64,000 nt of DNA from Actinoallomurus sp. (GTDB lineage Bacteria; Actinomycetota; Actinomycetes; Streptosporangiales; Streptosporangiaceae): assembly GCA_025964685.1 (NCBI GenBank), contig JAOPYG010000293.1, positions 1 to 64,000 on the forward strand, written 5' to 3'. Positions within the stretch are counted from its first letter, which is position 1; each line of letters opens with the position of its first letter. The notes below the pieces were generated by a model that had not been told where the DNA came from, did no database searches, and worked only from the letters and a program-made list of their open reading frames with translations. Both the position numbers and the translations under genes were made by a program. This document shows positions 34,004 through 42,695 of the stretch, one piece after another.

Positions 34004-35950
34004 GTGGCGAACGCCCAGCCGCTCACTGACGGGGATCCCCGTCGGCTGGGGGACTATGACGTGACCGGCCGGCTCGGGGAGGGCGGCCAAGGTGTCGTCT
34101 ACCTGGGGCGTGGCACGGGCGGTCTGGTGGCCATCAAGCTGCTGCACGCCCAGCTGATCGAGGACGAAGCGGCCCGCGCCCGGTTCGTACGTGAGGTTGA
34201 GGTCACCAAGAGGGTGGCGCGCTTCTGCACCGCGCAGGTGCTCTCCGCCGGGACGGCGGCCGGCCGGCCGTACATCATCAGCGAGTACGTCCCTGGGCCG
34301 TCTCTGCACCGCCAGCTCCGCGAGGAGGGCCCGCGCCGGGGATCGGCCCTGGACCGTCTGGCGATCAACACCGCGACGGCACTGGCCGCGATCCACCAGG
34401 CCGGCGTGGTCCACCGCGACTTCAAGCCGGGAAACGTCCTGATGGGCCCGGACGGCCCGGTCGTGATCGACTTCGGCATCGCCCGTGCGCTGGACGCGAC
34501 CGGCATGATGGCGGGTGCCGTGAGCCAGGTCGTCGGCACCCCGGCGTTCATGGCACCCGAACAACTCGCGGACGGCGTGATCGGCCCACACACGGACATG
34601 TTCGCGTGGGCGATCACGATGGTCTACGCGGCCAGTGGAGTCCCCGCCTTCGGTCACCGCTCCATCCCGCAGGTGATGAACCGGATCCTCCATGACGAGC
34701 CCGACCTGGGAGAACTGGACGGCCGCCTACGCCCCGCCGTAGCCGCGTGCCTGACCAAGGACCCGACCAGGCGCCCCACGGCCCGCGACCTGATGGACGA
34801 ACTGATGGGCCGGCACATGCCGCCCCTGCCGTCCGTCTCCACCGAACAGCCCGAACCGCCCCCCGGCCGGCCGGCCGAGAACACGCACGCACCTGACACG
34901 AGAACCGCACGTGCTCCGTCCCCGCACGCCGACTCGGGCCCACGAGGCGATTCCGACTCGCGGACGCCGCGCATGCCCGGCGCCGTGCCCCCGTACGGCG
35001 GCACGTCGGCCTCCCCGATGCCGGCCGGCTCGGGAACGACGCCCCCGCCCGGTGCTGCACCCCGGTATGGCGGCACGTCGGCGTCGCCCATGCCGGCCGG
35101 TGCTGGAACGACGCCCCCTCCCGGTGTCACCCCGCAGGGCGCGGGAATCGTGCGCCTGCCCGCAGCCGCGTCGTGGCAAGGTCCGTCGCCGGATGGTGAA
35201 CGACGGACCGCGCACCTGCCCAGGACGGCTGCTGCCTCAGGCGCGGGTGTGTCGGGTTCGCATGGGCCTGTCGATGCGGGGACCGCGCGTCTTCCTGCTT
35301 CCGGCTCGTTCCCGTCGGGTGGGCCGCCCGGCCATGCCGGTTTCTCCGGGCCGGCTGATGCGCCGCCGGGGCCGCCGGAGCGGCGCAAAGGCCGTACCGC
35401 ACTGATCATCGGCGCGGTCGCGGCGGTGCTCATCGCGCTGATCGCAGGAATCAGCGCGCTCGCCTCGAGCGGCCACGAGAAGGGAAAGCCGGCCGCCGCA
35501 CCGCCGTCACCGGCCGAGCAGGCACACCGCCCGTCCAGGCACCGCACGCCGCCACCGTCACGTACGCCGTCACGTACGCCGTCACGTACGCCGTCGCGCC
35601 GGCCGGTGGCTGCCAAGCCCGTCAGGGCCAACCCGTACACGCCGCAGAAACTCTGCGGTGCCGGCTACGGCGTCGTCGACACGCACGCCCTGGGCCAGGC
35701 CAGGACCTACTTGCTCTACAACAACCGCGCCGGCACCAACTGCGTAGTAACGATGGTGCCCCGTTCGAACGGAAAGGTCTCGCTGACCGCCTCCTTGGTC
35801 GTCCAGGGCGGCCAGCGGGCGAGCCGCTCGGGCGCCTTCCCGTTCTACGCGGGCCCGATACGCCTCCCGGCGAGGGGCAAGTGCGTGATGTGGGGCGGCG
35901 CCTCCAAGACCGCCAAATGGACAAGTGGCTGGAGCCACTGCGGAAAGTGA
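34004..35950 (+). CDS. Membrane Ser/Thr protein kinase
   Basis: About 648 residues. The kinase domain is complete: Gly loop GEGGQG at 25-30, Lys45, HRDFKPGN with catalytic Asp139, DFG at 156-158, then APE. A Pro/Gly/Ser linker with two 24-residue repeats follows (about 330-378). One membrane helix is at about 465-488. The outside part has an S-R-T-P repeat (three 4-residue units) and a Cys-containing C-terminal domain (KLCGAGYGVVDTHALGQART, with Cys near the end). I chose the GTG at 34004, five bases after gggagg; the open frame starts earlier. No PASTA domains are present. Stands alone. Confidence 0.87.
   Translation: MANAQPLTDGDPRRLGDYDVTGRLGEGGQGVVYLGRGTGGLVAIKLLHAQLIEDEAARARFVREVEVTKRVARFCTAQVLSAGTAAGRPYIISEYVPGPSLHRQLREEGPRRGSALDRLAINTATALAAIHQAGVVHRDFKPGNVLMGPDGPVVIDFGIARALDATGMMAGAVSQVVGTPAFMAPEQLADGVIGPHTDMFAWAITMVYAASGVPAFGHRSIPQVMNRILHDEPDLGELDGRLRPAVAACLTKDPTRRPTARDLMDELMGRHMPPLPSVSTEQPEPPPGRPAENTHAPDTRTARAPSPHADSGPRGDSDSRTPRMPGAVPPYGGTSASPMPAGSGTTPPPGAAPRYGGTSASPMPAGAGTTPPPGVTPQGAGIVRLPAAASWQGPSPDGERRTAHLPRTAAASGAGVSGSHGPVDAGTARLPASGSFPSGGPPGHAGFSGPADAPPGPPERRKGRTALIIGAVAAVLIALIAGISALASSGHEKGKPAAAPPSPAEQAHRPSRHRTPPPSRTPSRTPSRTPSRRPVAAKPVRANPYTPQKLCGAGYGVVDTHALGQARTYLLYNNRAGTNCVVTMVPRSNGKVSLTASLVVQGGQRASRSGAFPFYAGPIRLPARGKCVMWGGASKTAKWTSGWSHCGK
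34994..35125 (+). repeat. 72-bp repeat in the kinase linker
   Basis: Two copies of a 72-bp unit (starting about 34994 and 35066) encode YGGTSASPMPAG followed by GTTPPPG. The copies differ at several bases but keep the reading frame. They are part of the cytoplasmic Pro-rich linker. Confidence 0.75.
35558..35593 (+). repeat. 12-bp tandem repeat in kinase gene
   Basis: Three perfect copies of tcacgtacgccg. They encode the Ser-Arg-Thr-Pro repeat just outside the membrane helix. Copy number may vary between strains. Confidence 0.85.
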
Positions 35951-36199
35951 ATACGCTGCTGCCGACGGGCGCCTTGGCGACGATGGGCGAACCACGAGAT
36001 ACTCCGTGGCGCGCGTCCGTCGCATGCGGGCGTATTGGTCTTGTGGCTCTCGTCACGTAGAGGGGCGCATCTCCGCGCCGCCCATCAAATAGCCCTCGGC
36101 ACGTGCGCGGTGCGCTTACGTTGATCCACGTATGTGCGTTCCATTCGGTGGCCAGGCCGCCAGGTCGATTACCGCTTGCGCGTCAATCGCGGCCTAGCC

Positions 36200-36320
36200 G
36201 CTCCCGGCATGGGCAGCGCGCCGACGTCCGCTCTCGGCATGGCCGTGGCAGCGCGCCGGCGGCTGCTCCCGGCACGACGGCAAGCAGCGCGTCGGCGGCC
36301 GCTCCCGGCATGACCTCGGC
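36200..36320. repeat. Imperfect tandem repeat, ~30-36 bp units
   Basis: Four units begin with gctcccggcatg or a close variant at 36200, 36230, 36265 and 36301, each followed by a g/c-rich gcagcgcg.cggcgg part. Unit length varies 30, 35, 36, so they are not in frame and are unlikely to be coding. Confidence 0.65.
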
Positions 36321-36954
36321 AACCGGTTACGGCGAGGACCGGTCCTCTGACGTGCCCGCTCGGCGGATTCGCCGGGGCCCGCGCCTTCGGCGGGCGTAGT
36401 GGAGCGCCGTCCGCGGGCGCGCCCGTCAGGTCGGATTGGTAGCCCGATAACCCGCACATATGCCGTTTCCGTGCTTGCCGTAAGGCGATCGACATCCCGA
36501 GTGCGTTGCATCCCTGGCCGATCAGGTGTCCATGCGTCGATTTCTCCGGTGTGCCACGAGGCCTCTTTTCGCGAGTGGTGGGACTTGGGGACTGAGACCA
36601 CGATGAAGCACGCCACTGACATTTCTGTTCGGCCTGAGTGGCGCCGGACAAATGGATTTTCAAAACGAGCACCGCCTGAGCCGCCAGTCACCTGAGGGCG
36701 ATAGGGAAGGCGAAGACGGCCACGATGGTCGCGGGGCTACAGCAGCCGCGTGACGTGTCAACAACGCCGGGGTTGGAGACCGCGCGCCAGGTCCCCGTGC
36801 TGCCGAGCGTGGGGGCCGTGCCCAGGACCCCGATCGCGGATCCCCGATCCCGATCCGGGCCCTCGCTCCGCGTCAGCAGGGGACTTACGGCCCCCCAGTC
36901 ACATCGCATAAGCCGGACTCGGCGGCTCAGCGCGGCCTTGACCCCTGGTTGGTG

Positions 36955-37042
36955 CGTAGGCCGCCGGGCGTCGGGTGGATGCCGGTCGCGTCCAGCAGCG
37001 GCTGGCAAAGGGGGAGTCGGTGATCGTCCCCGCGTCGGCCAC
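36955..37042 (-). pseudogene. Decayed duplicate of lhr 3' end
   Basis: On the minus strand this stretch still encodes GIHPTPGGLRT and, in another frame, ADAGTITDSPFAS. These match the lhr C-terminus GFHPTPRGLRL and ADGGAIIDSPLAA 155 bp away. DNA identity over the block is high, with small indels that break the frame. It is a leftover from a tandem duplication or from a displaced lhr copy. Confidence 0.7.
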
Positions 37043-37096
37043 CCCGCCCACCAGAGAAAGCACGGCTCACTGGCCAGCGCGGCCATTCTTGGTGGG

Positions 37097-40000
37097 TCAG
37101 GAGCGGAGGCGGAGGCCCCGGGGCGTCGGGTGGAAGCCGGCCGCCTCCAGAGCGGCCGCCAAGGGAGAGTCGATGATCGCCCCGCCGTCGGCGCGTTCGA
37201 CCGTGAGGCGGCCCAACGCGCCCTCGCGGACGGCCAGGGCCAGGGCGTCGACGGCGGGTTGCAGGTCCGTCTCGTGCCAGGACAGCAGGGTCTTGCCGCC
37301 GCGTTCGACGTAGAGGACCAGTTGCCCCTCCACCAGGACCACGAGTGCGCCCGCCTTGCGGCCCGGTTTGTGGCCGCTCGCCGCCTGACCCGGGCGTTCG
37401 GGCCAGGGGAGGGCGGCGCCGTACGGGTTGGCCGGGTCGGTGGCGGCGAGGACGAGCGCGCGGGCCGCCTCGCCTTCGGCTCGCTGGGTCGCTCGTAGGC
37501 GGTCGACGGCGCCCGGCAGGGCGAACTGGGCGGCGCCCAGGCCTTCGACGAAGTAGCCGCGGCGGCACCGGCCGGTCTCCTCGAACGCCCGTAGCACCGG
37601 ATAGACGGCGGCGAAACCGCCCGGTGTGCGTTCGGCCATCACCGCGCCGCGGATGACCACGCCGTACCGGTCGAGCAGTGTCTCGGCCAGCGCGTGGCTT
37701 CGTCGGGTCGCATCGGAGTCGCGGCCGGGCAGCAGCCACCAGCGACCGGCCACCGTCGGCGGGCCGGTGCGGGAGGGCATGGCCGGCCGGCGGCGGCGCG
37801 TGCGGGGCCGGTGCGTGGTGCGGCTCGAACCGAGCCGCGAACGCAGCGGGGTCAGCGTGTCGTTGGTCAGCCGGCCCGCCCACACCAGGTCCCACAGGAC
37901 CGTGACGAGCTCCTGGTCGTTCAGCGAGCCCACCCGGTCGGACAGTGTGCGGAAGAACACGGCCCCACCGTCGCCCAGTGCCTCCAGGACCTTGTCGTGA
38001 AGAGGCGTCAAAGTGATCTCGGCGGGCTCGGCCATGAGAAGGGGCGCGGTGTCGGCGAGGTAGAGCGACACCCACCCGTCGCCGCCCGGCAGGCTGCCCT
38101 GCCCGGCCCACACGACCTCGCCGGAGGCGGTCAGCTCGTCCAGCATCGCGGGGGAGTAGCCCGGAACCCGGGCGGGCAGCACCAGCGACTCCAGGGCAGA
38201 AGCCGGCACCGCGGCGCCTTGCAACTGCTCGATCGCCTGCACGAGCGCGTCGATGCCTCGCAACCGCGTGACGCCGATGCCGTGCCAGGCCGGCAGGAAA
38301 CGCGCCAGGGCGTCGTGCGGCGACGGCTCGACTTCGGCCCGCAGCCGGGCCAGCGACCGGCGGCGCAGCAGGCGCAGCACGCCGGCGTCGCACCACTCGG
38401 TGCCGCGCTCACCAGGGGTGAACTCACCCTCCGACACTCGGCCGACGAGCCGGTGCAGCCCATCGGTCACCACCGCGACGCCCAGCCCGAACCGCGAGGC
38501 GGCCTCGGCCGCGTGGAACGGACCGTGCGTGCGGGCGTACCGGCTCAGCAGGTCGGCGAGCGGATCGGCGACCGGCTCGAGAAAGGCCTCGGGAACGCCG
38601 ACCGGCAGCGGCGCGCCCAGCGCGTCGCGCAGGCGCGCGGAGTCCTCGATCGCCGCCCAGCGCTCCTCGCCGGCGATCCGCACCCGGATCGCGCGGTGCG
38701 ACTCCTCCAGCGAGACGAGCCAGCGCGCCGTCGCACCACGCGCGGTCAGCTCGGCGGTCGTGAGCGGCCCCAGCTCGCGCAGCAGGTCGGCGGTGCCCTC
38801 GACGTCTCGGGCATGCCGCGAGACGGGGAGCCGCTGCAGCTCGCTCGAGGCCTCCGCGACCACCTCGGGGTCGAGCAGCTCGCGGAGGTTGGCCTGGCCG
38901 AGCAGCTCGGCGAGCAGCGTCGAGTCGAGGGCGAGCGCCTGTGCCCGCCGCTCGGCGAGCGGCGCGTCACCTTCGTACATGAACGCGCCGACGTAACTGA
39001 ACAGCAGCGACCGCGCGTACGGCGAGGGCATCGGCGTCTCGACCTCGACCAGCCGTGCCTTGCGGCCCGCCAGGTCGCGCATCAGCGTGATCAACCCCGG
39101 CACGTCGAAGACGTCCTGGAGGCACTCGCGCACGGTCTCCAGCACGATCGGGAACGAGCCGTATTTGCTCGCGACCGCCAGGAGCTGCGCCGCCCGCTGG
39201 CGCTGCTGCCACAGCGGCATGCGCTTGCCCGGCCGGTGGCGGGGCAGCAGCAGCGCACGCGCCGCGCACTCGCGGAATCGCGACGCGAACAGCGCCGAGC
39301 CGCCCAGCTCGTCGGTGACGATCTGCTCGATCTCCTCGGGGTCGAACAGCGCCACGTCGCTCGCCGGCGGAGTCACATCGGACTCGCCGGTGTCGGGGAT
39401 GCGCAGCACGATGCCGTCGTCGGAGTGCACGGCCTGCGCGTCCACGCCGTAGCGCTCGCGCAGCCGCGCCGCCATGGCGAGCGCCCAGGGCGCGTGCACG
39501 AGGGCGCCGTAGGGAGAGTGCACGACGAGCCGCCAGTCGCCCAGCTCGTCACGGAACCGCTCGACCACCAGCGTGCGGTCGTCGGGCACGTAACCGGTCG
39601 CCTCACGCTGCTCGGACAGGTACGCGAGCAGGTTGTCCGCCGCCCACTCGTCCAGCCCGGCGGCCCGTACGCGTTCGCGCGCCTGCGCGGGCTCCATCGC
39701 CGACAGCTCCCGGCTGAACGCGCCCAGGGCACGTCCCAGCTCGGCTGGCCGTCCGGGCGCGTCGCCGTGCCAGAACGGCAGCTTGCCCGGCCGGCCCGGC
39801 GCCGGGGAGACCAGCACCCGGTCGGGCGTGATGTCCTCGATGCGCCAGGAGCTCGCGCCCAGCACGAACACGTCGCCGACCCGCGACTCGTACACCATCT
39901 CCTCGTCCAGCTCGCCGACCCGCGAGGCCTTTTCGCCCACGAGGAAGACGCCGAACAGGCCGCGGTCGGGGATGGTGCCGCCGCTGGTGACCGCGAGCCG

Positions 40001-41572
40001 CTGCGCCCCGGGGCGCCCCCGCAGGACCCCGGCGACGCGATCCCACACCAGGCGCGGGCGTAGCTCGCCGAACTCGTCGCTCGGGTAGCGCCCGGCGAGC
40101 ATGTCGAGCGTGGCCTCCAGCACCGAGCGGGGCAGTGTCGCGAACGGAGCCGCCCGTCGTACGAGCGTCTCCAGCTCGTCGACCGGCCACTCGTCCATGC
40201 CGACCATCGCGATGATCTGCTGGGAGAGGACGTCGAGGGGGTTGCGCGGATAGCGCAGCTCCTCGATCTGGCCGTCGCGCATCCGCTCGGCCACGATCGC
40301 GGTCTGCACCAGGTCGCCCCGGTATTTGGGGAAGATGACCCCCTTGGAGACGGCCCCGACCTGGTGTCCGGCCCGGCCGATGCGCTGCAGCCCGCCGGCC
40401 ACCGACGGCGGCGACTCGACCTGCACGACGAGGTCGACCGCGCCCATGTCGATGCCGAGCTCCAGGCTGGAGGTCGCCACCACGCCGGGCAGCCGCCCGG
40501 CCTTGAGCGCCTCCTCGATGCCGGCCCGCTCCTCCTTGGAGACCGACCCGTGGTGCGCGCGCACGACGTCGGCGGGTGCCCCGCGCGAAGCCCCGGCCTG
40601 CGCCATCACCTCGGCGGGTGAGCCGTCCTCCGCCGGCTCTTCCTCGGCCCGCTCCAGCGAAAGCTCGTTGAGCCGCCCGCTCAGCCGCTCGGCCAGCCGC
40701 CGGGAGTTGGCGAAGACGATCGTCGAGCGGTGCGCCTCGATGAGGTCCAGCACGCGGGCCTCCACGTGCGGCCAGATCGACGCGCGGTTGGGCTCACCGG
40801 CGGCCGCCCCGGTCAGGTCGTCGGTCGGCCGGCCCAGCTCGGTCATGTCCTCGATCGGGACGACGATCTCGAGGTCGACCTCCTTCTGGTGCGGCGGCTG
40901 CACCACCGTCGCGGGCCTCGTGCCGCCGAGGAACGTCGCGACCTCGGTGACCGGCCGCACCGTCGCGGACAGCCCGATGCGCTGGGCCGGCCGCTCCAGA
41001 AGCGAGTCGAGCCGCTCCAGCGACAGCGCCAGATGCGCGCCGCGCTTGGTCGCCGCGACGGCGTGCACCTCGTCGATGATCACGGTCTCGACCCCGCGCA
41101 GCGCCTCGCGCGCCTGCGAGGTCAGTATCAGGAACAGCGACTCCGGCGTCGTGATGAGGATGTCGGACGGCTTGGCCGCGAACCGGCGGCGCTCGTCGGC
41201 CGGGGTGTCGCCGGAGCGTACGGACACGCTGATGTCGGGCTCGGGCAGGCCGAGCCGCTGCGACGTCTGCCGCAGCCCGGTGAGCGGGGCCCGCAGGTTG
41301 CGCTCGATGTCGACTGCCAGAGCCTTGAGAGGGGAGACGTAGAGCACCCGGCACCGCCGCTTGGGATCATCGGGCGGCGGTGCGGTGGCGAGCCGGTCGA
41401 GCGACCAGAAGAACGCGGCGAGGGTCTTGCCCGAACCGGTCGGGGCGACGACCAGGGTGTTTTCGCCCCGGGCGATCGCCTCCCATGCGCCCTCCTGCGC
41501 CGCAGTGGGCGCGGCGAACGCGCCGGCGAACCACGCGCGCCCGGCGTCGGAGAAGCGGTCTAGCGGCCTCAT
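37097..41572 (-). CDS. lhr: Lhr ATP-dependent helicase
   Basis: 1,491 residues. Superfamily 2 helicase that tracks 3'-5' on ssDNA and unwinds DNA:RNA and DNA duplexes; mycobacterial Lhr is induced by DNA damage. Motif I is APTGSGKT (near residue 45), motif II IIDEVHAV, motif III LSATVRPV; QRIGRAGHQVGAVSKG is motif VI. The long C-terminal part (~700 residues) is the Lhr-CTD. I chose ATG 41572 because the conserved RFSDAGRAWFAGAF follows at once; a frame extends to 41638. It is divergent from DUF3046. The nei-type gene that often pairs with lhr lies 10 kb away. Confidence 0.93.
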   Translation of the reverse strand: MRPLDRFSDAGRAWFAGAFAAPTAAQEGAWEAIARGENTLVVAPTGSGKTLAAFFWSLDRLATAPPPDDPKRRCRVLYVSPLKALAVDIERNLRAPLTGLRQTSQRLGLPEPDISVSVRSGDTPADERRRFAAKPSDILITTPESLFLILTSQAREALRGVETVIIDEVHAVAATKRGAHLALSLERLDSLLERPAQRIGLSATVRPVTEVATFLGGTRPATVVQPPHQKEVDLEIVVPIEDMTELGRPTDDLTGAAAGEPNRASIWPHVEARVLDLIEAHRSTIVFANSRRLAERLSGRLNELSLERAEEEPAEDGSPAEVMAQAGASRGAPADVVRAHHGSVSKEERAGIEEALKAGRLPGVVATSSLELGIDMGAVDLVVQVESPPSVAGGLQRIGRAGHQVGAVSKGVIFPKYRGDLVQTAIVAERMRDGQIEELRYPRNPLDVLSQQIIAMVGMDEWPVDELETLVRRAAPFATLPRSVLEATLDMLAGRYPSDEFGELRPRLVWDRVAGVLRGRPGAQRLAVTSGGTIPDRGLFGVFLVGEKASRVGELDEEMVYESRVGDVFVLGASSWRIEDITPDRVLVSPAPGRPGKLPFWHGDAPGRPAELGRALGAFSRELSAMEPAQARERVRAAGLDEWAADNLLAYLSEQREATGYVPDDRTLVVERFRDELGDWRLVVHSPYGALVHAPWALAMAARLRERYGVDAQAVHSDDGIVLRIPDTGESDVTPPASDVALFDPEEIEQIVTDELGGSALFASRFRECAARALLLPRHRPGKRMPLWQQRQRAAQLLAVASKYGSFPIVLETVRECLQDVFDVPGLITLMRDLAGRKARLVEVETPMPSPYARSLLFSYVGAFMYEGDAPLAERRAQALALDSTLLAELLGQANLRELLDPEVVAEASSELQRLPVSRHARDVEGTADLLRELGPLTTAELTARGATARWLVSLEESHRAIRVRIAGEERWAAIEDSARLRDALGAPLPVGVPEAFLEPVADPLADLLSRYARTHGPFHAAEAASRFGLGVAVVTDGLHRLVGRVSEGEFTPGERGTEWCDAGVLRLLRRRSLARLRAEVEPSPHDALARFLPAWHGIGVTRLRGIDALVQAIEQLQGAAVPASALESLVLPARVPGYSPAMLDELTASGEVVWAGQGSLPGGDGWVSLYLADTAPLLMAEPAEITLTPLHDKVLEALGDGGAVFFRTLSDRVGSLNDQELVTVLWDLVWAGRLTNDTLTPLRSRLGSSRTTHRPRTRRRRPAMPSRTGPPTVAGRWWLLPGRDSDATRRSHALAETLLDRYGVVIRGAVMAERTPGGFAAVYPVLRAFEETGRCRRGYFVEGLGAAQFALPGAVDRLRATQRAEGEAARALVLAATDPANPYGAALPWPERPGQAASGHKPGRKAGALVVLVEGQLVLYVERGGKTLLSWHETDLQPAVDALALAVREGALGRLTVERADGGAIIDSPLAAALEAAGFHPTPRGLRLRS

Positions 41573-41615
41573 GCTGCCATGATGCCTCGTGGCACCGACA
41601 GAACGCGCCGGCCGG

Positions 41616-41621
41616 TAGCGT
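41616..41621 (+). promoter_or_regulatory. Candidate -10 box of DUF3046 gene
   Basis: TAGCGT, six bases, then the GTG start: the leaderless pattern. Confidence 0.45.
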
Positions 41622-41627
41622 GGAACG

Positions 41628-41822
41628 GTGCGTCTCACCGTTTTCTGGGATCGGATGAATCAGCAGTTCGGCGAGGGCTACGCCGAGAGCGTGGCCAAGG
41701 ATTACGTCCTGGCAGAGCTCGGCGGCCGCACCGTCGATCAGGCACTGGCCGAGGGCGTCGCCGCCAAGGAGGTGTGGCGGGCCGTCTGCGCCACCTTCGA
41801 CGTGCCCCAGAAACTACGGTGA
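41628..41822 (+). CDS. DUF3046 family protein
   Basis: 64 residues. RLTVFWDRMNQQFGEGYAES and KDYVLAELGGRTVDQALAEG followed by VWRAVCATFDVP match DUF3046, a small actinobacterial protein of unknown function usually found next to recA. GTG start. Its stop overlaps the next GTG (GTGA), so it is coupled to the rhodanese gene. Confidence 0.9.
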   Translation: MRLTVFWDRMNQQFGEGYAESVAKDYVLAELGGRTVDQALAEGVAAKEVWRAVCATFDVPQKLR

Positions 41823-42232
41823 GCATCGACCGGCTGCTCGCCGAGGCGAGAGCGGGGCTCAGGCGGCTCAAGCCGCACGACGTCGCCGAGGCCGTACGCG
41901 CCGGGGGGCTCCTCGTGGACACGCGCCCCGAATACCAGCGGCGCGCCGACGGCGACATCCCCGGCGCCGTCGTCGTGGAGCGCAACCAACTCGAATGGCG
42001 GCTCGATCCGCACAGCGAATCTCGCATCCCCGAGGCCGCGCACGACCGTGTCCACTGGATCGTGATCTGTGACGAGGGTTACTCCTCGTCGCTGGCCGCC
42101 GTGTCGCTGCGTGCGATGGGGCTGGTCAACGCCACGGACGTCGTGGGCGGCTTCCAGGAATGGCGGGCGGCCGGCCTCCCGGTGACCCGCGGTCTCGTAC
42201 GGCCTCGGCTCGCCTCCTACGACCTCAGATGA
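41819..42232 (+). CDS. Rhodanese-like sulfurtransferase
   Basis: About 137 residues, one rhodanese domain. LLVDTRPEYQRRADGDIPGA and the active-site loop VICDEGYSSSLAA with Cys84 are present, then TDVVGGFQEWRAAGLP at the C-terminus. It would transfer sulfane sulfur, but the acceptor is unknown. GTG start in GTGA overlap with DUF3046. Its stop overlaps the convergent DUF350 gene by about 8 bp. Confidence 0.88.
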   Translation: MSIDRLLAEARAGLRRLKPHDVAEAVRAGGLLVDTRPEYQRRADGDIPGAVVVERNQLEWRLDPHSESRIPEAAHDRVHWIVICDEGYSSSLAAVSLRAMGLVNATDVVGGFQEWRAAGLPVTRGLVRPRLASYDLR

Positions 42233-42674
42233 CGGCGATCGCGGTGATCAGGCCGACCGTGGCCTGCATCGCGCCGAGGAGGATCGCCGAGGGTTCGAGC
42301 TTCTCCTTGTTCATCAGCCCGGTCACGTCGATGCCCAGGAGAAGACGCACGACCAGCGTGGCGATCTGCTGGGCGACGATGCCCACCAGGCCCCACACCA
42401 GCGTCGCGATCAGCCCTTCGAGCAGCTTTCCGCCGGAGGCGAAGATCGACGCGGCCACGACGAGACCGACCCCCGCCGTGCCGCAGACGGCGAGCAGCGT
42501 CGCGTTGGCGTTGCGGTTCATCCGGATGATCGTGGTCAGCCGTCCGGGCGTGGTCATGTCGACCGCGAAGAACCCGATGATCAGCAGCACCAGCCCGAGC
42601 GCCGTGTAGGCGGCGATCGCGCCGGCGCCCTTGCCCAGGGCCGTGCCGAAGCCGTCCGAGAACGCAAGATACAT
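42225..42674 (-). CDS. DUF350 membrane protein (YjfL-like)
   Basis: 149 residues with four predicted helices in two DUF350 repeats (ALGLVLLIIGFFAVDMTTPG; GLIATLVWGLVGIVAQQIAT). E. coli YjfL is the reference member, and like it this gene sits in an operon with a GSP-synthase-like enzyme and a lipoprotein. Function unknown, probably in the cytoplasmic membrane. Last gene of the leftward operon, 21 bp after the GSP-like gene. Confidence 0.88.
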   Translation of the reverse strand: MYLAFSDGFGTALGKGAGAIAAYTALGLVLLIIGFFAVDMTTPGRLTTIIRMNRNANATLLAVCGTAGVGLVVAASIFASGGKLLEGLIATLVWGLVGIVAQQIATLVVRLLLGIDVTGLMNKEKLEPSAILLGAMQATVGLITAIAVI

Positions 42675-42695
42675 GTGGATCTCCCTGTCGGGGGC

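Larger units (their letters stand above)
35951..37096. other. Gene-poor 1.1-kb stretch before lhr
   Basis: No supported gene in 1,146 bp. Open frames on both strands are compositionally driven and domain-free. It holds imperfect tandem repeats (36200-36320) and a decayed copy of the lhr 3' end (36955-37042). Base composition is less GC-rich in 36400-36720. Confidence 0.6.

Noticed and set aside
36169-36672. Minus-strand frames in the gene-poor stretch
   Set aside because: Translations are Arg/Ala repeats mirroring the tandem DNA repeat; no domain.
36927-38396. Long antisense-like frame over the start of the lhr region
   Set aside because: lhr continues through it in another frame with intact helicase C-terminal sequence; only the 36955-37042 part was kept as an lhr remnant.
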